From positions 1 through 6,574 of the forward strand of contig CAMWMY010000067.1 of NCBI GenBank assembly GCA_947175465.1: a stretch of DNA of 6,574 bases. Reading direction: 5' to 3'. The notes below the pieces were generated by a model. That model was not told the origin of the DNA and did no database searches. It worked only from the letters and a program-made list of their open reading frames with translations. Numbering within the stretch: position 1 is the stretch's first letter; every line of letters starts with the position of its first letter. Source of the DNA: an uncultured Erysipelotrichaceae bacterium (GTDB lineage Bacteria; Bacillota_I; Bacilli_A; Erysipelotrichales; Erysipelotrichaceae). Positions 1-5,511 of the stretch are shown in pieces. The translations under genes were made by a program, and so were the position numbers.

Positions 1-1
1 A

Positions 2-988
2 TTAGAAGATGCTATTAAGCAAATTGAAAAGCAATATGGAAAAGGTTCTATTATGAAGCTTGGAGAACGCAGTGCTGTCGATATTGACGCAATTTCTTCA
101 GGATCAATTAAAATCGATGAAGCTCTTGGAATTGGTGGTTATCCAAAAGGGCGTATTATTGAAATTTATGGACCTGAATCAAGTGGGAAAACAACACTTG
201 CTCTTCATGCGATTGCAGAGGTACAAAAAAAAGGTGGAAGAGCTGCCTTTATTGATGCAGAAAATGCTATTGATCCTAATTATGCTAAAAATTTAGGTGT
301 GGATATAGATGAGCTTATTTTATCGCAGCCAGATAGTGGTGAACAAGCTTTAGAAATTACAGAAATGCTTATTAAAAGTGGAGCAATTGACCTTGTCGTT
401 GTCGATTCTGTTGCGGCATTAGTACCACAAGCAGAATTAGATGGAGAGATGGGAGATGCACATGTAGGACTTCAAGCTCGTTTAATGTCAAAAGCGATGC
501 GTAAATTGAGTGGAGTTATGAATAAGAGTGAATGTACAGCTATTTTCATTAACCAGTTAAGAGAAAAAGTAGGAATCATGTTTGGAAATCCTGAAACAAC
601 TCCTGGAGGAAGAGCATTAAAATTTTATTCTTCTGTTCGTCTTGATGTTAGAAAAAGTGAAGCTATTAAAAATGGAACCGATATTGTAGGAAATAAAGTA
701 AATGTGAAAATTGTAAAAAATAAGGTTGCTCCTCCATTTAAAGTTGCAGCGATTGAAATTATGTATGGAGAAGGAGTATCTTATGTTGCAGAACTTTTAG
801 ATTTATGTGTAGATCATGATATTGTACAAAAAAGTGGAGCTTGGTTCTCTTATAATGGAGAAAAAATGGGACAAGGAAAGGAAGCTGTCAAACAGCTTTT
901 GAAAAATTCAAAAGAACTTGTAGAAGAATTGAGTATTAAATTAAAAGAAAAAATGAACCCTTCACCTGTAGAGGAAGTAAATGAGTAG
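2..988 (+). CDS. recA: RecA recombinase, 5'-truncated by window edge
   Basis: RecA forms ATP-dependent filaments on single-stranded DNA, drives strand exchange and triggers LexA cleavage in the SOS response. The frame is open from base 2, and the residues before the internal Met at 53 ([17 protein letters not shown]) match the conserved RecA N-terminus. The true start therefore lies outside the window, probably about ten codons upstream; 328 residues are visible, against about 345 in the family. Counting from that Met, one sees the Walker [10 protein letters not shown] (40-48), the Walker B strand LVVVDS (114-119), the L2 region [20 protein letters not shown] (167-186) and the conserved VKNKVAPPF (221-229). 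The C-terminal tail is short and moderately acidic. One oddity: the DAEHA motif reads DAENA, with Asn at residue 71 (codon 263-265). The stop codon runs straight into an intrinsic terminator, so recA probably ends its own transcript. Identification is secure from the motifs. Confidence 0.98.
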   Translation, partial: LEDAIKQIEKQYGKGSIMKLGERSAVDIDAISSGSIKIDEALGIGGYPKGRIIEIYGPESSGKTTLALHAIAEVQKKGGRAAFIDAENAIDPNYAKNLGVDIDELILSQPDSGEQALEITEMLIKSGAIDLVVVDSVAALVPQAELDGEMGDAHVGLQARLMSKAMRKLSGVMNKSECTAIFINQLREKVGIMFGNPETTPGGRALKFYSSVRLDVRKSEAIKNGTDIVGNKVNVKIVKNKVAPPFKVAAIEIMYGEGVSYVAELLDLCVDHDIVQKSGAWFSYNGEKMGQGKEAVKQLLKNSKELVEELSIKLKEKMNPSPVEEVNE

Positions 989-1012
989 AAGCCATGAATA
1001 TTGGCTTTTTTT
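987..1012 (+). terminator. Intrinsic terminator of recA
   Basis: The stem AAGCCA (989-994) pairs with TGGCTT (1002-1007) across a 7-base loop. It can be extended by one G.T and one A-T pair into the recA stop codon. A run of seven T (1006-1012) follows. The position directly after the stop and the T tract make this a standard Rho-independent terminator. Confidence 0.85.
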
Positions 1013-1048
1013 ATTAAAGGTAAAGGAATTTTGATTATTCAATAATAG

Positions 1049-1077
1049 TTGCGAAATACTGTAAAATTATGTATTAT
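1049..1077 (+). promoter_or_regulatory. Predicted sigma-A-type promoter for rny-ymdB
   Basis: A -35 box TTGCGA (1049-1054, 4/6 to consensus) and a -10 box TATTAT (1072-1077, 5/6) are separated by 17 bases. This lies between the recA terminator and rny. Transcription would start near 1084, leaving a leader of about 50 bases that opens with the hairpin at 1081-1108. It is predicted from sequence only. Confidence 0.6.
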
Positions 1078-1080
1078 AAA

Positions 1081-1108
1081 AAGAGGGCTTAAAATGAAAA
1101 GCCCTTTT
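1081..1108 (+). promoter_or_regulatory. Stem-loop in the rny leader
   Basis: AAGAGGGCTT (1081-1090) pairs with AAGCCCTTTT (1099-1108) around an 8-base loop: ten pairs including one G.T, with a GC-rich middle. If transcription starts near 1084, this hairpin forms the very 5' end of the rny mRNA, where it could shield the end from 5'-dependent decay. It could instead act as a second terminator or attenuator after recA, but the T tract lies mostly within the stem and is followed by AGAGAG. It does not cover the rny ribosome-binding site at 1121-1125. Confidence 0.6.
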
Positions 1109-1120
1109 AGAGAGATGAAT

Positions 1121-1125
1121 GGAGG
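1121..1125 (+). promoter_or_regulatory. Ribosome-binding site fixing the rny start
   Basis: GGAGG sits 7 bases before the ATG at 1133. The frame is open further upstream, with in-frame starts at 1049 (TTG), 1094 (ATG) and 1115 (ATG), but none has as good a site. Only the 1133 start places the membrane segment at the extreme N-terminus, as in known RNase Y. Confidence 0.85.
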
Positions 1126-1132
1126 AACCAAT

Positions 1133-2689
1133 ATGCATAATAATATGGTTATCGTCTTTTTATCTGGTTTGGCAGGTCTTGCTATAGGATTCATTATCAT
1201 GATAATTATTTCTAAAGCAGGTTTAAATAGAGATCAGCAAAAAGCAAGTATGCTTTTAAAAGAAGCTGAAACAAAGGCAGATGCTGTTGTTAAGCAAGCT
1301 GTATTAGATGGTCGTACACAAGCACATGAATTAAAAATTATTGCAGAAAAAGAAATTAAAGATCGAAAACAAGAAATTACAGACATGGAACATAAATTGT
1401 TACGTCGTGAAGATACTTTGAATTTTCGAGATGAAACTTTAATAAGCAAAGAAAAACAATTAGATGTGAAAAGTGCGCAATTGGCTGATAAAATGTCAAT
1501 GCTAGATGAGAAAGAAAAAATGTTAGAAATGAAGATGGACGATCAAGTAAAAGAACTTGAGCGTATTGCTGCGATGACATCGCAAGAAGCAAAAGAGAAG
1601 TTGTTTGCTGTTGTTGAAAAACGTATTGAGCACGAAACGATTGCTTATATTAAGGAACGTGAGGAAGAAGCGAAACGAAGTGCTGATGAAAAAGCAAAAA
1701 ATATTATGGCTTTAGCTATTCAACGTTTATCACATGAGGAAGCAATAGAGCGAACAGTTTCCGTAGTAAGCCTTCCTAGTGAAGAGATGAAGGGGCGAAT
1801 TATTGGACGTGAAGGACGTAATATTAAAGCGATTGAACAAGCTACAGGTGTAGATTTAATTATTGATGATACACCAGAAACTATTACGATATCTTGTTTC
1901 AATCCTGTACGTCGTGAAATTGCTCGCTTAGCATTAGAGTATTTAATTAAAGATGGGCGTATTCAACCTGGAAGAATTGAAGAAGTAGTTCAAAAAATTA
2001 AAAAAGAAATGGATAAAAATATTCTTAAAGTGGGAGAAGATACAGTCTTTAAATTAGGAATTGGAAAAATTGATCAAGATATTGTGAAATTGATAGGTAC
2101 ATTAAAATATCGATATTCTTATGGACAAAATGCATTACAGCATGCGATAGAGGTAGCTAATATTGCCGGTATGCTTGCTGCAGAATTAGGGTTAAATCAA
2201 GCTCTTGCTAAAAGAGCTGGATTATTACATGATATTGGAAAAGCACTTGATATTGAAGTTGAAGGAAGTCATGTAGAACTCGGATATAAATTTTGTAAAA
2301 AACGCGGAGAGCCTGAAGAAGTATTAAATGCGATTCAATCTCACCATGGTGAAGTTGAGCCATCTTGTTTGACTAGTAACTTAGTTATCGCAGCGGATAC
2401 TTTGAGTGCTGCTCGTCCTGGAGCTCGTTATGAATCTTTACAAAATTATATTAATCGTTTAGAAGAGTTAGAAAAAATAACGAAATCATTTGATGGAGTT
2501 GAATCTTCTTATGCGATTCAAGCAGGTAGAGAAATCCGTGTAATGGTACTTCCTGATAAAGTGGATGATATTAAATGTCATAAGCTTGCAAGAGATATTA
2601 AAGAGAAAATTGAAGGAGAGCTTACATATCCTGGGCAAATTAAAGTTACGATTATTCGTGAAACAAGAGTGAATGAAGTAGCAAAATAG
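1133..2689 (+). CDS. rny: Ribonuclease Y, membrane-anchored endoribonuclease
   Basis: RNase Y starts mRNA decay in many Gram-positive bacteria by endonucleolytic cuts and scaffolds RNA-degradation proteins at the membrane. The product is 518 residues, close to the usual 520 or so. In order: one N-terminal membrane helix (about 5-27), a long charged helical region likely to be coiled coil (about 32-205), a KH RNA-binding domain with [15 protein letters not shown] (221-235), then the HD catalytic domain. Its metal ligands are visible as H337 (LQHAIEVA), H366-D367 (LLHDIGK), H404/H405 (QSHHG) and D422 ([14 protein letters not shown]). The C-terminus keeps the family signatures [14 protein letters not shown] and [14 protein letters not shown]. 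One odd position: the usual DHEVEGSH reads DIEVEGSH, Ile at 374. It has its own predicted promoter and is followed after 8 bases by ymdB, so the two are almost certainly co-transcribed. Identification is firm. Confidence 0.98.
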   Translation: MHNNMVIVFLSGLAGLAIGFIIMIIISKAGLNRDQQKASMLLKEAETKADAVVKQAVLDGRTQAHELKIIAEKEIKDRKQEITDMEHKLLRREDTLNFRDETLISKEKQLDVKSAQLADKMSMLDEKEKMLEMKMDDQVKELERIAAMTSQEAKEKLFAVVEKRIEHETIAYIKEREEEAKRSADEKAKNIMALAIQRLSHEEAIERTVSVVSLPSEEMKGRIIGREGRNIKAIEQATGVDLIIDDTPETITISCFNPVRREIARLALEYLIKDGRIQPGRIEEVVQKIKKEMDKNILKVGEDTVFKLGIGKIDQDIVKLIGTLKYRYSYGQNALQHAIEVANIAGMLAAELGLNQALAKRAGLLHDIGKALDIEVEGSHVELGYKFCKKRGEPEEVLNAIQSHHGEVEPSCLTSNLVIAADTLSAARPGARYESLQNYINRLEELEKITKSFDGVESSYAIQAGREIRVMVLPDKVDDIKCHKLARDIKEKIEGELTYPGQIKVTIIRETRVNEVAK

Positions 2690-2697
2690 AGGAAAAT

Positions 2698-3477
2698 ATG
2701 AAGATATTATTAATTGGAGATATTGTTGGTGCAATTGGTCGTGAAATGATCATGAAGTATGTACCAATATTAAAAAAAGAACATGCCTTAGATTTGGTCA
2801 TTGCCAATGGAGAAAACAGTGCTCATGGTAAAGGAATTACAAAGAAAATATATGATAAACTTTTACAAGCAGGAGTAGATGTCATTACAATGGGAAATCA
2901 CACGTTTTCTAAAAATGATATTTATAATTTTATTGATGAGGCCCAAAGTCTTATTCGCCCTGTGAATATGGAACCAACAGGTTATGGAAAAAGCACTTGC
3001 ATTGTACATGTAAAAGGAAAAAAGATAGCTGTTTCCAATGTATGTGGAGAAGTTTTTATGTATAATGTGATTGATTCTCCTTTTTTATGCATGGAAGAGA
3101 TTTTAGAGAATACACAAGCAGATATTCATATTGTTGATTTCCATGGAGAAGCAACAAGTGAGAAAATTGCTTTTACGTATCGTTTTGCTGGAGAAGTACA
3201 AGTTGTTGTAGGAACGCATACACATGTACAAACAGCTGATGAAAGAATTGTAAAAGGAACAGCAGCGATTAGTGATCTTGGAATGTGTGGAGCTTATGAA
3301 AGTGTTTTAGGAAGAGATGTCAATGAGATTGTTACAAGGTTTACAACAAATGAGAAAACAAAATATACACTAGCAACAGGACCAGGTATTTTTTGTGGAG
3401 CTATTGTAACGATTGATGAGCAAACTAATCAAGCAACACATATTGAACGTATTCAAATACGTCCTAAAGAAGTTTAA
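2698..3477 (+). CDS. ymdB: YmdB-family metallophosphoesterase (TIGR00282 type)
   Basis: Members of this family are dinuclear-metal phosphodiesterases reported to hydrolyse cyclic nucleotides in vitro; in Bacillus subtilis YmdB affects biofilm and motility programmes. The 259-residue length is typical. The expected ligands are all present: D8 (LIGDIVG), E39-N40 (NGENSAHGKGI), N67-H68 (GNHTF), H149 (DFHGEATSEK), and H174 and H176 (GTHTHVQTAD). The enzyme should therefore be active. There is no signal peptide or membrane segment, so it is cytosolic. The start is ATG with GAGG (2689-2692) overlapping the rny stop codon, 5 bases upstream of the start; this suggests translational coupling with rny. 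No convincing terminator follows. The in vivo substrate cannot be read from the sequence. Confidence 0.95.
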   Translation: MKILLIGDIVGAIGREMIMKYVPILKKEHALDLVIANGENSAHGKGITKKIYDKLLQAGVDVITMGNHTFSKNDIYNFIDEAQSLIRPVNMEPTGYGKSTCIVHVKGKKIAVSNVCGEVFMYNVIDSPFLCMEEILENTQADIHIVDFHGEATSEKIAFTYRFAGEVQVVVGTHTHVQTADERIVKGTAAISDLGMCGAYESVLGRDVNEIVTRFTTNEKTKYTLATGPGIFCGAIVTIDEQTNQATHIERIQIRPKEV

Positions 3478-3639
3478 AGAGAATAAAGTTGCTTATTTTA
3501 TGGCAACAAAATATATCTTTAAGGCTCATCTACAAGCTCTATGTTTTATATAAGTATAGAAATTGTAGAGTGAATGTTAAGAAATAAAATTGTGAAAATA
3601 AAATAGAGTTAGCAATTTCTTTTCTTAAGATTAAAATAC
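3478..3639 (+). other. Gene-free AT-rich stretch after ymdB
   Basis: I see no supported gene here. It contains a weak hairpin, GTTGC (3488-3492) with GCAAC (3503-3507), lacking a T tract on the + strand, and the larger imperfect inverted repeat at 3577-3628. Very short reading frames exist but have no ribosome-binding site. The rny-ymdB transcript must end in or beyond this stretch. Confidence 0.6.
3577..3628. repeat. Imperfect inverted repeat upstream of ferredoxin promoter
   Basis: The left arm TTAAGAAA-TA-AAATTG (3577-3592) and right arm CAATTT-CT-TTTCTTAA (3613-3628) match at 14 of 16 positions, with a symmetric 2-base mismatch and a 20-base centre. It ends 11 bases before the predicted -35 box of the ferredoxin gene. 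It could be a weak terminator of rny-ymdB, since the right arm is T-rich, or a regulator site. AT-richness makes chance a real possibility. Confidence 0.4.
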
Positions 3640-3667
3640 TTGCATGTACTTCTTGTTATGTTATAAT
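3640..3667 (+). promoter_or_regulatory. Extended -10 promoter for the ferredoxin gene
   Basis: A perfect TATAAT (3662-3667) is preceded by TG plus one base (3659-3661), giving a full extended -10. The upstream TTGCAT (3640-3645) is a partial -35 with a 16-base spacer. The start would fall near 3674, giving a leader of about 20 bases before the AGGAGG at 3681-3686. Confidence 0.75.
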
Positions 3668-3694
3668 AAAGAAGTTAAAAAGGAGGAATTGAAA

Positions 3695-3868
3695 ATGCCA
3701 GTAACTATAGATAAAGATACTTGCATCGGTTGCGGTGCTTGTGTAGGAGTTTGCCCTGTGGGAGCTTTATCCATGGGAGATGACTCAAAATCACACTGTG
3801 ATGAAGGAATTTGTATTGATTGTGGGGCATGTGTAGCTTGTTGCCCTGTAGAAGCTATATCACAATAA
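3695..3868 (+). CDS. Small 2[4Fe-4S] clostridial-type ferredoxin
   Basis: This is a 57-residue cytosolic electron carrier. It has two CxxCxxCxxxCP cluster motifs: C10, C13, C16, C20 (CIGCGACVGVCP) and C40, C43, C46, C50 (CIDCGACVACCP). Together they can bind two [4Fe-4S] clusters, in the pseudo-symmetric arrangement of clostridial ferredoxins. Cys35 and Cys49 are extra and not part of the motifs. The ATG at 3695 is chosen because AGGAGG (3681-3686) lies 8 bases upstream and the product then begins like other short ferredoxins. The frame is open upstream to an ATG at 3644, but that start overlaps the predicted promoter. The gene has its own promoter and terminator, so it is probably a single-gene unit. 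It sits directly before miaB, whose Fe-S enzyme needs reducing electrons; a functional link is plausible but only inferred. Its natural partners are unknown. Confidence 0.95.
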   Translation: MPVTIDKDTCIGCGACVGVCPVGALSMGDDSKSHCDEGICIDCGACVACCPVEAISQ

Positions 3869-3895
3869 GACCAAGCATGTGAGCTTGGTTTTTTT
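3869..3895 (+). terminator. Intrinsic terminator of the ferredoxin gene
   Basis: ACCAAGC (3870-3876) pairs perfectly with GCTTGGT (3883-3889) around a 6-base loop, followed by an unbroken T run to 3895. It begins immediately after the ferredoxin stop codon and is the cleanest terminator in the window. Confidence 0.93.
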
Positions 3896-3900
3896 AAAAA

Positions 3901-3906
3901 TATAAT
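3901..3906 (+). promoter_or_regulatory. Possible -10 box for miaB
   Basis: A perfect TATAAT follows the ferredoxin terminator, and a start near 3913 would give miaB a very short leader. No -35 box is found at the right distance and there is no TG extension. In such AT-rich DNA this may be chance, and miaB may instead depend on read-through from the ferredoxin unit. Confidence 0.3.
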
Positions 3907-3930
3907 AAAAAGAAGAGGAAGTTGAGAAAG

Positions 3931-5373
3931 ATGAGGAAGCAACCAGGATGGGCATTACCTAATTTAAAAGAGGCCCAAAAAAGAACAAAAAATGAAGTGT
4001 TAATCGAAAAATCAATATTTCAAATCTCTCCTGAAATGAAACAACTTGGTGTTGGTAGAAATTATTATTTACGTACCTATGGTTGCCAAGCAAATGAGCG
4101 TGATGGAGAAACGATTGCTGGGATTTTAGAAGCATTACAATTTACACAAGTAGATACACCTGAACAAGCAGATTTTATTTTGCTTAATACGTGTGCTGTC
4201 AGAAAAAATGCTGAAGATAAAGTATTAGGTGAATTAGGGTCCTTGAAACGTTTACGCAAGAATAATCCAGATTTATTATTTGGTATGTGTGGTTGTATGG
4301 CACAAGAAGAAGAAATTGTGAATACTTTATTAGAAAAATATCCACATGTCGATTTAATTTTTGGTACGCACAATATTCATCGCCTACCAGAATTATTGTA
4401 TCAAGCAATGATGAGTAGAGAAAAAACGATTGAAGTATTCTCTAAAGAAGGAGAAATCATTGAAAACCTCCCTGTAAAACGTTTTGGATCTCATAAAGCA
4501 TGGGTTAATATTATGTATGGATGTGATAAGTTTTGTACATATTGTATCGTTCCTTATACAAGAGGTAAAGAGCGTTCTCGTTCAATGGAAGATATTTTAG
4601 ATGAAATTCGTTCTTTAAAGCAAGAAAATTATAAAGAAGTTACTTTACTTGGGCAAAATGTAAATTCCTATGGAAAAGATTTGCAGTTAGAAGGTGGATT
4701 TGCTCGTTTATTAGAAGAAGTAGCAAAAATTGGAATGGAAAGAATTCGTTTTACGACTTCTCACCCATGGGATTTTACAGATGAAATGGTGGATATTATA
4801 GCTAAATATGATAATATTATGCCTTTTATTCATTTACCTGTACAATCAGGTGATAATGATATTTTAAAAACGATGGGAAGAAGGTATACGATTGAAGAGT
4901 ATAAACAACTTTTTGATAAAATTAATCAAAAAGTAAAAAACTGTGCCTTTTCTACAGATATTATTGTTGGTTTTCCAAATGAAACAGAGGAGCAATTTCA
5001 ACGTACATTGGATATTGTGGATTATTGCCAATATGATAATGCTTTTACGTTTATTTACTCACCACGTGAAGGAACACCAGCAGCACGAATGGAAGATAAT
5101 GTTCCTTTTGAAGTAAAACAAGAGCGTTTAGCTCGCTTAAATGAAAAAGCAAATTATTATGCACATTTAAAAAATGAAAACTATAGAGGAAAAATCGTTA
5201 AAGTTATTGTTGATGGGCCAAGTAAAAAGAATAAAGATGTATTTAGTGGGTATACAGAGACTAATAAGCTAGTAAATTTCACTGCGCAAGATGTTGTGGC
5301 AGGGGATATTATCATGGTTGAAATAACCGATGTTAAAACATGGTCATTAAATGGAATACAAGTGAAAAAGTAA
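3931..5373 (+). CDS. miaB: MiaB, tRNA-2-methylthio-N6-isopentenyladenosine synthase
   Basis: MiaB is a radical SAM methylthiotransferase that converts i6A37 of UNN-reading tRNAs to ms2i6A37, stabilising codon pairing. The product is 480 residues. After an N-terminal extension of about 45 residues, the UPF0004 domain carries its cluster cysteines C52 (TYGCQANERD), C88 (NTCAVR) and C122 (CGCMAQ). The radical SAM motif CxxxCxxC is C198, C202, C205 (GCDKFCTYCIVPYTRG). A C-terminal TRAM RNA-binding domain spans about 412-480. QNVNSYG, LPVQSGDNDILKTMGRRYT and IVGFPNETEEQF match MiaB rather than its MtaB or RimO relatives. Start choice is not fully certain: ATG 3931 lies 12 bases after GAGG (3915-3918), while an in-frame TTG at 3922 is only 3 bases from it and looks too close. 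The gene follows a ferredoxin and ends in a terminator overlapping its stop codon. Identification is firm. Confidence 0.96.
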   Translation: MRKQPGWALPNLKEAQKRTKNEVLIEKSIFQISPEMKQLGVGRNYYLRTYGCQANERDGETIAGILEALQFTQVDTPEQADFILLNTCAVRKNAEDKVLGELGSLKRLRKNNPDLLFGMCGCMAQEEEIVNTLLEKYPHVDLIFGTHNIHRLPELLYQAMMSREKTIEVFSKEGEIIENLPVKRFGSHKAWVNIMYGCDKFCTYCIVPYTRGKERSRSMEDILDEIRSLKQENYKEVTLLGQNVNSYGKDLQLEGGFARLLEEVAKIGMERIRFTTSHPWDFTDEMVDIIAKYDNIMPFIHLPVQSGDNDILKTMGRRYTIEEYKQLFDKINQKVKNCAFSTDIIVGFPNETEEQFQRTLDIVDYCQYDNAFTFIYSPREGTPAARMEDNVPFEVKQERLARLNEKANYYAHLKNENYRGKIVKVIVDGPSKKNKDVFSGYTETNKLVNFTAQDVVAGDIIMVEITDVKTWSLNGIQVKK

Positions 5374-5393
5374 TGCGTCGCATTGCTTTTTTT
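5365..5393 (+). terminator. Intrinsic terminator overlapping the miaB stop
   Basis: The arm 5365-5376 (AAAAAGTAATGC) pairs with 5380-5391 (GCATTGCTTTTT) around a tight GTC loop: twelve pairs with one T.G wobble, then further T to 5393. The 5' arm contains the last miaB codons and its TAA stop, so ribosomes finishing miaB would sit on the stem. Confidence 0.85.
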
Positions 5394-5432
5394 ATGGAAA
5401 GAGGAAAAGAGATGTTTTTTTCTACTAGAAAG

Positions 5433-5441
5433 TGGTATAAT
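5433..5441 (+). promoter_or_regulatory. Extended -10 promoter for the RNase J-like gene
   Basis: TGGTATAAT is a perfect extended -10 (TATAAT at 5436-5441). No good -35 is visible about 17 bases upstream, where the sequence is T-rich. Transcription would start near 5448, giving a leader of roughly 64 bases with no clear hairpin before GGAGGT at 5501-5506. Confidence 0.65.
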
Positions 5442-5511
5442 GAGACAGACATAAAAACATTAAAAATGAAAGTGTACATCATAATATAAATAATATAATT
5501 GGAGGTAATTT

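Noticed and set aside
1049..1132. Longer N-terminus for RNase Y starting at TTG 1049 or ATG 1094/1115
   Set aside because: It would include the predicted promoter and leader hairpin, lacks a good ribosome-binding site, and would place 28 or fewer extra residues before the membrane segment. GGAGG before 1133 is far better.
3488..3507. Hairpin GTTGC/GCAAC as terminator of rny-ymdB
   Set aside because: Only five pairs with a 10-base loop, followed by A-rich rather than T-rich sequence on the + strand.
3489..3517. Possible promoter TTGCTT - 17 bases - TATATC
   Set aside because: It is a weak match in AT-rich DNA, with no gene or structured RNA directly downstream, and a much better promoter at 3640-3667.
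3500..3553. 17-codon reading frame (MATKYIFK...) in the gap after ymdB
   Set aside because: No ribosome-binding site, too short, and no recognisable similarity.
3644..3694. Longer ferredoxin starting at ATG 3644
   Set aside because: The extra residues would be encoded by the promoter itself, and AGGAGG at 3681 clearly serves the ATG at 3695.
3661..3942. Minus-strand reading frame opposite the ferredoxin gene
   Set aside because: It is an antisense shadow of the Cys/Gly codons of the ferredoxin, with no start signals or similarity. Other minus-strand frames within rny and miaB were dismissed for the same reason.
5412..5489. 25-codon reading frame (MFFSTRKWYNETD...) with a GAGG-like site at about 5401-5404
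   Set aside because: It lies directly after a strong terminator with no promoter of its own and overlaps the predicted -10 of the downstream gene. Purine-rich sequence gives such sites by chance.
5494..5499. Second TATAAT just before the RNase J-like gene
   Set aside because: It abuts the ribosome-binding site, so a transcript would start at about 5506 and lose the GGAGG. No -35 box is present.
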